From assembly GCA_964017065.1 (NCBI GenBank), contig OZ024790.1, positions 3,740,458-3,804,457 on the forward strand: a stretch of 64,000 nt of DNA, written 5' to 3'. Positions 11,239 to 22,600 of the stretch are shown piece after piece. How positions within the stretch are numbered: the stretch's first letter is position 1; each line of letters opens with the position of its first letter. Below the pieces are notes generated by a model. It saw only the letters and a list, made by a program, of their open reading frames with translations. It had not been told where the DNA came from and did no database searches. Source of the stretch: Haliclona indistincta. Taxonomy: Eukaryota > Porifera > Demospongiae > Haplosclerida > Chalinidae. Position numbers and translations under genes: made by a program.

Positions 11239-14200
11239 ATGCCGCCTAGTCATCTTGCATGGCAAACCATGGGTGCGTTCGCCAAAAACGAATGGTATGC
11301 TCCATCTGCTAGACTTTTCATGCTGCTCGTGATTATGGTGATCCGCATATCAGTGCAAGCTGATTGTACGAACCCGGTTGTGGGTTGGATCGGCACCGGT
11401 GATAAAGGTGGTTCTAGTACTCCTACTTCGACTACTAATGTTCCTACTTCGACTACTAATGCTCCTCCTACTCCTACTGTTATGGCTCAGCCTGAGTGTA
11501 ACACACTGTTATGCAGTATTAAACTGGTAAGCAGCTATATGACTTACTAATTTGTATGTAAACTAAATAAAGGAGGATGTCGCAGTTGACAACGTGAACT
11601 CAGTCATCAATAATCTCTCAACAATTGTACCATCAGCAGATCAGAATAGAGATAATCTGGAAGTAGTAGCTGATTTGCTCACACGATCTGCGAATGTAAT
11701 CCAGACTCAAAATGTGTCACTTGAAGTTGCCAGACAAGTTAGTTAGCCAGGCAGATTTGTGCAAAAGTTGGATGAACTCAAAGCTCAGCTTATGATGGGT
11801 GTTGGTAATTTGTTATTTGAAACATGCATAATTACCATTATACCTCATTTCTGGTCAAGTTGATTTACTACACAACTACAAATACGTGGTATGTGCATGT
11901 GTGGTATGTTTGCCTATGATAACTTTGATACTCATTATAAACTAAGCTATACAAAATTAATCTTGACTAATAAATTTCATAAAAATTAAGACTGATTACT
12001 AATACCTTAGGGTCAATTCCTGAAACTCTAAAAAAATGTTTTGCAATACCGAAAAACCCAATTCTTTCACAAATCTGCTTGACTACGTTTGCTATGCCGA
12101 TTATAGCAAAATTATTAACTAACAGATTATTCGAAAATAATTATTAGGTTACATCTAATACTGTGAAAATACTGGACAATGTAGAGGAGTGGCCAATGGA
12201 AGTTGTTCAAGAACAGAGTAACACGTGAATATTATATAACATGAATTTCTAGCCAAATAATATATATCTTCTTCAGGATTGTACAAGCGTTTGATAATAT
12301 TGTTTATTCTTTAATTGAAATAGACAACTTTACTAATATTTCTGTTGTTGAACGAGACTTGGCATTGAGAGGAGAACGGGTCAGTTACCACAACACTAAT
12401 GATGAACTTACAAGTGATATCTCCTGTACAGATCAATAGAGAAGAGTTCATAGGTAGAACACTGTCAGTAGAACAATCGTCAGGTCTTTTAATAAAAATT
12501 AATGCTGCCATGATCATTTTTTATTTCATCAATAGATTCTCAAGAATTGAAACTATCAACATCAAGTAATAAGACATCAGATGAGCTTCCTCCGAGCTTG
12601 AATGCTGCACTATCTCTACCACAGGAAATCATTAGCAGCATTCAAGATGAGAGTAGTGATCTGTCAATAGCATTTACAGTATACAACTCACCGGCACTAT
12701 TCCCTGTGAGAAACACATCACTGGATACCACTGCATCTAGTACTGTTGTCGGCAGTCAAGTAGTCTCAGTGCAAATAATAAGTGGCATTGCTGATGGAAC
12801 AAGACTTGCTAATCCTGTGACTTTTCAACTACGCTTAACAAATTCACCCACTACTGGAATGAATGAGTTTGTTGCTAGTAGACGATGCGTTTTCTGGGAC
12901 TTCAAAGCAGCAAGTAATTTTCCAATCGTATAAATGATGCATGATTGAATTTTAATGTTAGATGGTGATGGTGACTGGAATACTGGTGGCTGCAATCTGA
13001 CATACTTTAATCGATCAACCAATGTAGCAAGTTGTGAATGTGACCACCTCACAAACTTTGCCTGCCTTGTGGTAAAAATTGTCTATAACTTTGTATTTGA
13101 CCAGGACCACATAAAAGAAAGGAGCAGCCAGTAAGAAAGGAAAGGAGTAACAAGTGTAAAAAATATTCTCAATAATAAGAAAGATATTATTTGTTTTTAT
13201 AGCAAAGATTCTCAATACAATGCCCAATTTCCATTGTTGTCGCGCTATTGTAAATTTTACAACGTTACCCTGAAGGCTTACTACAATCCAAAAGAACATA
13301 GTAATTATCTGACTTAAGTATAATTTTGATCAAAATCATTAGTTGTTACCTGCTCCATTCATTTATGTGCATTTGGTTTCACTAACATTGCGCATAATCT
13401 TGATTATTACTTTTAGGACATTTCTGTTCGACTACAAGGTGGTGTTTTACCGGATGAATACTTAATAGCACTTGATGTTACAACTTATATTGGACTGATG
13501 TTCTCTTTAATAGGATTGGCTATCATGCTTTTAACATACCTGGCATTTAGGCAAGGATGTGCTATTGATCAATCACATGCATGACCTTATATTAAAATTG
13601 CTCTCTTCAGGACCTTTCGTCAAAGAGATGTGACTAAGTTTCATGTACAGCTAGCAGTGTCAATGTTGCTCATGTTGATAGTGTTTGTGGCTGGTATTGG
13701 TCGTACTGAGAGCAGAGCTGGTTGTATCACTGTGGGTGTGCTCCTCCACTACCTCATCCTAGTGGTCTGGATGTGGATGGGTGCTGAAGCTGTACTTCTC
13801 TTTCAAAAGCTGGTGATTGTCTTCAAGAAGGGAACGACACTTTATATGGTGATTGTTTCAATTGTCTGTTGGGGTAAGTCAAATTACAACTTGAAACAAT
13901 TATAAGCATTAGACAATGATGATTTTGCAGCTTGTCCTCTGCTACCAGTGGTAATATCTGTGAGTATCAATCCTGACTACTACATCACACAATCTAACAC
14001 AACTAGAGGATTGTGAGTTTTGTATGAATATACAGACTTTTAATTTGTTTCATTCGTGCAGTTGTTTCATCAGTGAAGTTGGTGTGTTCTTTGGAGCATT
14101 TCTTGTTCCAATTATTCTCATCATTCTCTTCAATGCCTGTATCTTCATTGCATCAAGCTATGTAGTCATTAGGTTAAAAGTTAAAGAAATGAGGAGAAAC

Positions 14201-14632
14201 TTGGCTCGTAAAGGAAGCCAAAAGCAACAGAAATTTCCTATGTCTCCTAAAGACACTTGCAAGCTACTTGCATTGCTAGCTGGATTCATGTCTCTACTGG
14301 GGCTCTCATGGATTATTCTACTGTTTACAGTAGTTGGAGCTGATACTAACATCTATGCTGCCTTTGCCATTCAATGGTTGTTTGTGTTCTTCAATTCTCT
14401 CCAAGGCTTCTTCCTCTTTGTGTTTTTTGTAGCTCTTAATCGTGATGCTCGTAACTTGTGGTATAATTTCCTGAGACCTTGTCTTAAGAGCAAGAAAGGT
14501 GTTTACTCATCAAGAATCAAGCGCTCTTCTGTATCTGGAAAAACTGCCAGTACCAAAATGTCCACTCGAAAAGACATTTCTTCTGATACGTTAAAGCAGC
14601 AGTTAAGAAGCACAATGAAGAATTGGTTATAG
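11239..14632 (+). CDS. Gene C: short adhesion GPCR with Thr/Pro-rich stalk and frameshifted tail
   Basis: Exons 11239-11526, 11573-11737, 12148-12224, 12277-12379, 12432-12483, 12536-12913, 12962-13071, 13417-13550, 13611-13873, 13931-14012 and 14062-14632 give 740 residues. The signal peptide is followed by a linker with repeated PTSTTN and TPT words (about residues 60-85), a likely O-glycosylated stalk not present in B. Then come the GAIN remnant, GPS (HL|T intact), a TM1 exon with a shorter linker than B, and TM2-7. TM1/TM2 are joined by a GC-AG intron (13551). Relative to B one A is missing near 14595, so the tail changes frame and stops at 14630-14632 instead of about 14793. The 7TM core is intact, so a receptor with a short tail is plausible. 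Confidence 0.85.
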
Positions 14633-14793
14633 TCAACTATGCTTCTACTATTAATGAAACAGATATTGATGATGCTCCTGACTTGTTGGTTGATCCCATT
14701 GCCTCACCATCAGGTGAAGATACAAGTACAGTGAAAACTCTCTCTAAGCCCCATGATATTGAAAAAGGCAAAGTGGTTTTCGATAATTATTAG
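14633..14793 (+). other. Former tail-coding sequence of gene C, now out of frame
   Basis: Still closely matches 9197-9359 of gene B (ACTATGCTTCTACTATTAAT, and a stop in the same place), but lies beyond the new stop. Its preservation suggests the frameshift is recent or an assembly error. Confidence 0.7.
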
Positions 14794-15203
14794 CGTCAAT
14801 GGGAATAAAGAGACAAGTCCCAACACTAGACTAGAGGAAATAGTGTTCTAGTATACATTAGCTAGTGTACATGTGCATGTGTGTAGTTTCAAGAGTGTCT
14901 TTATGAAATAGACTAATGTATCAGCAGAAATTTTTACCCTATGTGCACAGTGTCCATTATCCTTATAACCTTTTGTTTTTGTTAAAAAAACTTCTTGTGC
15001 ATAATTATATTGCGACCACCATTTTGACATTAGTCTAGGACCTGCATGATAGGTTTGTATGCTTTTCTCCACTGTTTTTTGAATCATTTGACTCTTAGGA
15101 AGAAAAATTGCAATAATTATGCAAAATTTAAGCCCTATCTGCTGCAAAATCAGTATACCTTAAACTGACCTCACTCTCTTTATTGAATGCCTTGGTACTG
15201 GTA

Positions 15204-15836
15204 ATTATGCCTCAGTGGCTGGAGCCATGCATTAGTGCGTACGTACGTATGTATGTCGCATCTCTGCATGTCGAGTGAATTTCTCGTCGCTCGCTGAATA
15301 CTAAGTGCCGAAAATAGCAACAGAAGCAAGTGTACCCGTTATATCCCGAGGGAAAGAGCGCGCTCAAGTGAAGTCGAGGAAGCACCGAGGGCGAAGTCCG
15401 AGGCACTTCCGAGACTTTACAAGAGCGCTAGCCCTTTCCCGAGGGATATGTGTAAGTTATATCATGCGTTAGCGGGATATTATGACCCATTATATCATAC
15501 TAAGACTATTCTGACCAATCAGATTGCGCTATTTGAGGGATTTAATGGGTAGTATTTCCCTCCGCGTCACGTGACCAAGATCAGAACAGTATTTAGCATG
15601 GTACAAGTAAGTTATATCCATAGATGATACTGTATCATCTATGTTATATCACATGTTGGCGGGTCGTATATCCCGCTAACGCGGGATATAACCTACACTT
15701 CTACCATGCTAAAGGCTGTTCTGATCTTGAGCACGTGACGCGGAGGGAACTATGACCCGTTATATCCCTCAAATAGCGCAATCTGATTGGTCAGAATAGT
15801 CTTAGTATGGTATAAGAATCGATAATTATGTTATGC
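15204..15836. repeat. GCCTCAG-type fragment and 'GTTATATCC' foldback repeat
   Basis: 15204-15325 is a GCCTCGG-family fragment. 15333-15836 is rich in words such as ACCCGTTATATCCC and GCGCTAGCCCTTTCCCGAGG. It contains two long inverted arms (about 15500-15605 and 15705-15836), each with GACCAATCAGATTGCGCTAT or its complement plus CACGTG. No coding frame is seen. Confidence 0.7.
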
Positions 15837-17200
15837 TCTAAAATTAATTTTCTGGATTTTGGTTATAATGCTGAGTTGTGGCGTGAATGGCTATCAGTGC
15901 GGCTCACACCGAAAACAAACATTGTATAAGAGCTTTGGCACACATACACGAGCTATGTTGGTTGCTTACTGTTAGCTATAATTATACTAGCTTGTTTCAC
16001 AACAAACTTAACTCACATCGAGGCAATATCGGGTGTTTCTAATACTGACCAGTATCATTTTTCTACGGAATTTATACCTGCGTCTTATATGAAATATAAG
16101 TAATGAGCACTGAATCATTGTAAAAATTAATTCTTTTTAAAACTACGGTATATGTAGCCGTCGTCTTGTTTTTCAGTTCGACCCTACATAGCCTCCCTAA
16201 TACTGTGCATTGTATAAGTATTATGGTTGCAGCAAGTATATAGATAGAGTAACTTTGTACTGCCAAAGCATGTCCATCAGTGTACTGAATACGTTCATTT
16301 CCACTGAGGCATCCCAACACGTACCTGTCTGTTGTGCTATTTTGTCATTTCAAATCTATAATACATTGTGATTTAGGTAGTTGATCCCAAATATGAAAGC
16401 TGTGCGTGCCATCTGCTTGTGTCTTAAGTTGATCATGCATCCTTTAAAATGCTTTCATGCATTCGCTGCACCTGTGGTGTGCAGGGTTAACCATAAGACC
16501 ATGCCGGCACTATGCCGAGTCAGCTAAATCGATCAAGACTGACATCAAAGAATTACGTTGCTAGCTTGGCACCTTACCAATCAGTAATAATTCTATATCC
16601 TCCTCTCCATGTCACATCATACTATGACATGTCCTTTCTGCTGGATTGAAATAGAATAGATTGAAATAGCTAGGTATTTGTACATCAGTCTAAAAACTCA
16701 GTGTAGCCAGCTTCAAAACAAATGTACCAATTTCTATTGATACTCTCATTATAGACTCTGAGTTTTTTCTTTAATTAAAATATGAATTATGACTTTCGGC
16801 ACTGTCTTATCGGTGCGATATAATAGCAAACTTACAACACCAAAGGCACACTTGCACCAAACACAGTTGACAGATTAAAAACAGGATGGTCGTTGTTGTT
16901 ATGACTTATTTCCAAATGGTACAAGAAAAATGTAGATGGTACAGAATTTGGACCTTAATTGGTACAGATACGTGCAGTTACAGATGCAAGCAGATGGTAA
17001 GGTTGGTACAAATACATAATGGTGCAGATGGTATGATAGCACAGTTACATATTCTACATGCTGATGCAGATGGTGCAGGTGGTATAAATATACAGATAGT
17101 AGATTTTATCAGTCTGCAGTTTGCCTTTCAGGGTGACTGGATGTCAGCAGTTTTATTTTGTTGAAATTCTAAGCGAGTGAGCTGACAGAATTGAAGTCAA
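15837..17200. other. Upstream region of gene D (duplicated upstream of E)
   Basis: Matches 31049-32421 upstream of gene E. At 16886-17160 there is an imperfect repeat of CAGATGGTACAG-type words that leaves a frame open, but it is low complexity and has no domain. It probably holds promoter sequence, but no core element can be assigned. Confidence 0.45.
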
Positions 17201-19659
17201 ATGACAAACCATCGAGCTTTCCTGAGCGCTTTGCTACTTGTGTCTACATTTAAATGCATCAAGGCAGCCCAGAATGACTGCAATACATCGACCACTGGAT
17301 TAATACGTGGAATACAGAAGACTGGAGGTATTCCCGATTTACGAGCCAATAATGCTACAGGTACTGTATCGTTACTGATCTTAGATAAACGGTATAACTT
17401 GACTTCTGAATATTAATTTTCTGTTGTTTGACTGATCAGTGCTGAAGTCTTAATCAGGGTTGAGACTACATATCGTGAAGTGGTTTGAACCCAGCAGTGA
17501 TTCTGAAATAAATGCGCAGGTGTCTATTAACACTGGATTGGACTGCTGGACTGTGAAAAAGTTTACTTCGAATAAGCAGAAGTAGTTCTCTAAAATACAC
17601 TCGTAGTATCAGTTGCACTCGTTACCTTGCCTAGAAAAGGAACGAGCGGCAAGTTAGCGGATAACTAAGCAGTCTGTATGTCAGCTCTAGTCGTGTTACA
17701 GAGTGCCCGCAAAGAGATTTTCTTAGCCAATTATTAGTCCGCTAACTTGCCGCTCGTTCCTTCAACGCATCTCGTAAGGACTAAGTATAGTACTTTCTCT
17801 GACTGGATGACCAAAGCTTTGTTCAGCCAAGGTAACGCATGCAATACTACGAGTGTTTTAGATAACTATTTCTGCTTATTCGCAGTAAATTTTATATTTT
17901 TCACAGTCCCAGCTAGTCCAGTGTTTACAAGAAAATAAAAAGATTTCTATCGAAATCAAAAGGATGTAGGGTTGTGTAATCTACCACTGCATGGTCAACA
18001 ATATAAACTAACAAGGAACAAGCATGGGATGGTAACACGATTGACTTGCTAACAGACCATAGATCCCTACATCAGTGGCTGCTTTGGCTGACTATAGCTA
18101 CATGTAGTTCTGCTAGTTGCTGTTGATTGACACCTGACGTGCATTCTTATGTACAGCCACTGATGTAGGGATCTATGGTCTGTTAGCAAGTCAATCGTGT
18201 TACCATTCCATGCTTGTTCCTTGTTAGTTTACATTGTGGACCAGTGGTAGATTACACAACCCTACATCCTTTTGATTTCGATAGAAATCTTTTTATTTTC
18301 TTGTTTGTGTCCTTTTTTCTTATTCAGTGATGTGCAGTTCAATATCATGCATGTACTGAGCCGTCTTTGTTTCCACCATTGGTTTAGTTTTCCTGTTATT
18401 GATGGCTTTTCTTTATTAACAATTTTAAAGTTGTAGCTAAAAAATAATTGTTATGCTGTATATCAGGTCGCCTACGCATAGTGCATGCATGCAGGCAAGG
18501 CATGCATTCGAGCCCCGCCCACACTTGTTTGTAGACCATACGGCGGTTATAATGATCTGGCGAGCGCAGAATGTTGATTCTACACGAGCTTACAGTTCTT
18601 CGACGACTCCAGACAAATATGTGTTCTCCGTGTTCCATACGGCGCGGCTATACTCAAGCTAGTGCTCGGTCACGTGCGCTAGCCAATGCTTGGTCACGTG
18701 CGTATTGCGCAATCACAATAATGGCGTCTAACACTTAGCTGACAATGGATCACGATCGAGAACTCGCGGAATGTATATCGCCGTTTCGCTAAAAAACTAA
18801 GTTCAAAAGGCACCTGCCAGGAGAATTTCACGACTGTTCGTGGGTGTTTTGGTCTCGGCACTGCTCGTGTAAAGGTGCTAGGCGAGTGGAAAGAAAGAAA
18901 GAAAGAAAACGAAGATGACGAAACTCGATTTTTACCGTTTCCAGGTTCGTCACTTTAGTAACAATTTCGAGCCATCTCCTTGCTACTGTAAGATGGGGCA
19001 GCGCCAGAGAGCAGATCTAAGTGTTTATGGACGTATAAAATTCATCACCAGGTGAAATATCAGCGTTTGAACGCTAATACATTGTATGTATCCGCCATCT
19101 TGTTTTTCCGTTCAACCCTACATAGGGAGTCACTACCGTGCCTCCCTAATAGACACCCGTAAAATGCGAACATGCAAACGTTTTGTTACTTAGGCTGGGT
19201 CCCGAAGAAAGTACGTGTACAATCATGTACCTTGTAAAATTAAGGGGCCGTGACAATATACACTACTTATTAAATAGTACGTCATTTTTCACCAATCGGA
19301 TTGCTCTATTCGAGGGCATTAAAGTAGTGATATACCGATCAGGAGGTGTTTAAGCGATTTAAAGCCCGCGGGCGTAGCCCAAGGGCTTTAAATGCTTAAA
19401 CACTGACAGTGAGGTATATTAGGGAGGCACGGTAGTGACACCCTATGTAGGGATGGACGAGAAAAGAAGATGGCGGCTACATACAATGTATTAGCGTTCA
19501 AACGCTGATATTTCGCCTGGTGATGAATTTTATACGTCCAAAGACACTTAGATCTGCTCTCTGGCGTTGCCCCATCTTACAGTAGCAAGGAGATTGCTCG
19601 AAATTGTTACTAAAGTGACGAACCGGGAAACGGTGAAAATCGACTTTCGTCATCTTCGT

Positions 19660-19690
<31 letters not shown>

Positions 19691-22600
19691 AACTCGCCTA
19701 GCGACTTTACGCGAGCAGTGTCGAGACCAAAACACCCACGAACAGTCGTGAAATTCTCCTGGCATGTGCCTTTTGAACTTAGTTTTTAGCGAAACGACGA
19801 TATACATTTGACGAGCTCACGATCACGAACAGTTGGCAGCTAAGTGTTTGACGCTATTATTGTGATTACGTAATATGCACGTGACCAAACACACTTGTAG
19901 AGTATCGCCGTATGGAGAGCGCATATTGGCGTCTGAAGAACAACTCACAGAGTAAGCTCGTGTAGTATCACCGTTCTGCTGCTTGCCAGATAGTACTGAT
20001 CACAGCCATACAGAAAATTCTAAACCAGAGTGTGCGGGGCTCATATGCTATGCATCCAGGCTTCAGCATGCATGAATGCATGAGCTAGTTTCAGTATTTA
20101 GGAGCTACAAGTTAAAAAGCAATTATCAAGAAAAGCAAACCAAACCAATGATGGAAACAAAAAAGAGATAGTACATTATCTTGCCGAATTCGAACTGCAC
20201 CAAAAATTTGAAACTCACTGTAAAAGAAAAAAGGACACAAACAAGAAAATAAAAAGATTTCTAACGAAATCAAAAGGATGTACGGATAAAGAAATCTGCT
20301 ACTGGTCCACAATGTAAACCAACAAGGAGCAAGCATGGAATGGTAACACGATTGACTTGCTAACAGACCCCTACATCAGTGGCTGACTATACAGCAGTTC
20401 TGCTAGTTGCTATTGACACGTGACATGCATTGAATTGAATTTAGCTTGTGACAAAATAATTATAGTATAGTCAAAATGTTATGTACAGCCACTGATGTAG
20501 GGATCTATGGTCTGTTAGCAAGTCAATCGTGTTGCCATTCCATGCTTGCTCCTTGTTGGTTTACATTTGGACCAGTAGCAGATTTCTTTATCCCTACATC
20601 CTTTTGATTTCGTTAGAAATCTTTTTATTTTCTTGTAACTACTTTAAACCATAGTGTGCTGCTTGCTTAACGTCTAGCTGGCTACCTTGCGTCGCAGGAA
20701 GACTGCAGAGCAGCCCGAGCGCCGTTTGTTTGTGTATTCTCGACCGCGGCGGCCATCTTGAAACGCGTGCGGGCTGTACACGATTTATAGCCCTCATTAA
20801 CGGACGTTACATCAAAGAGAATTATTCATACTATGGTTTAAGTGTAGGTTATATCCCGCGTTAGCGGGATATACGACCCGTTATATCCCGCGGGAAAGGC
20901 CGCTTCCGAGACTTTGCGAGAGCGCTAGCCCTTTCCCGAGGGATATAACGGGTCGTACGTCCCGTCAACATGTGATATAACTTACTTGTACCATGCTAAA
21001 GACTGTTCTGATCCTGGGCACGTGACGCGGAGGGAAATACGACCCGTTATATCCCTCAAATAGCGCAATCTGATTGGTCAGAATAGTCTTAGTAAGGTAT
21101 AATGTAGGTTATTGACCGCGCGTAGATAGCAACAGACCGTTGCGTCTTTGCGAGTTTGAAAAATTCTCGATGTTAATGCGCTCACAGTGATGAACTACCG
21201 TATAGCGAGAAATTTTGGTGGTCAAAATTTTGGCGGATTTGCTAAGTACAGATTTTGGCGGTTAATATTTTGGCGGATTGATGCCAAGGCGGATATACAC
21301 GCCCATGTATATCCGATTTTGGCGGTTAAAATTTTGGATTTTCGAGAGCAATCCGCCAAAACCGCCAAAATTTTGACCACCAAAATTTCTCGCTATACGG
21401 TATGTCATTTATTGCTCTATATACACAACTCGGGAATTAACTGACATTAATGACCTCGGAAAAAAAGTCGGTTGCCCTCGTACAGTCTCGGGCAACCGAC
21501 TCTCCGGCGGTCATTAATGTCGATCGATTAATGACCTCGCGTGAGGGCAATAACTAATACAACTGTAATACGATAGCCAATGTATGAATCAAATCTTGCT
21601 TTGTTTTAGAGTTCAGATCACAGGTTGGTGGTCACTTTGTCGCACTGTGGTCACTGTTTAGTGCGACCCAGATACTTGAGAACGGTCTGTGGTGTCAGGT
21701 TATTAATGCAAGCAATGCTGGCATGGGCAGCAACATTGGAGACATGTTCTACCCTACTGGAGATGGACCTGATGGCTTCACTGTAGTTCCAACCAGTGAC
21801 ACTAACAATAGTGTGCCTTACCAGCAACTGAAATGTACTAACCAAATTGGAGTAGTAGTGCTAGTAGATGGTAACGTGACCAACAACCAGGGGATTGTGA
21901 AATGCAACACTACTATCTCTAACCTGGACAGGATTGACAACTACTGGGTAGTGTATCATCATAATGTGTTCGATAACTATTGTAGGTTATAATGAAGCAT
22001 AAGTATTAATAAAATTAATTGCTTATTATATTATAGCTGGTCCCATAGTGGAGCCCAAAATGACACTCTCCATACTCTCATCAAGAGATGCTGATCCCAA
22101 CATTGAGTACTCACTGTCTTTCATTGTCTCATATGGTCCTCCATCAAACATTTCATGTACTGATGATAGCAGGGAATTTCTTAAAACAAAAGATCCACAC
22201 CCAAAATTAACTCGTGAGGTGATCAGGTCACGTTATATCGGTCCTGAAAAACCAGACATGACTCGTGTCACAGTTAGACCAGACCCTCAACCAAGAGTAG
22301 GAGGAACATACACTTGTACTGTGATTGTTGAAGGACATACTGGTATTGCTAGTGGTGCTTATGACTTTGTCAAAATGGGTTCAGAATCCTCTACTGTCAC
22401 AGTCACTGGTGAGTGATTATAAGTGATAATAATTATTAATTTAACCGGTTCACTCTTTTCTCTCATCAGTTGCAGGTACTCCCACTGCTGTCACTGTTAC
22501 CAGGACTAGTGTCACTAATGTTAGTGTCTCCTGGACTGCCCCATCAACAGGACCAGCACTAGGTGGCTATGAGGTGTTCTACCAGACAGCAGCTGGGAGC

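Noticed and set aside
16886..17164. 92-residue frame upstream of D (and 32103-32384 upstream of E)
   Set aside because: Low-complexity CAGATGGTACAG-like repeat; the two copies differ by frame-changing indels and no domain is visible.
17638..17761. Template-switch mutation in D creating a 23-bp inverted copy
   Set aside because: Comparison with E shows the inverted words are parts of the arms of an existing foldback repeat; a deletion in D explains the difference.
21187..21444. 85-residue frame with repeated Phe-Gly-Gly words
   Set aside because: It spans the palindromic 205-bp MITE.
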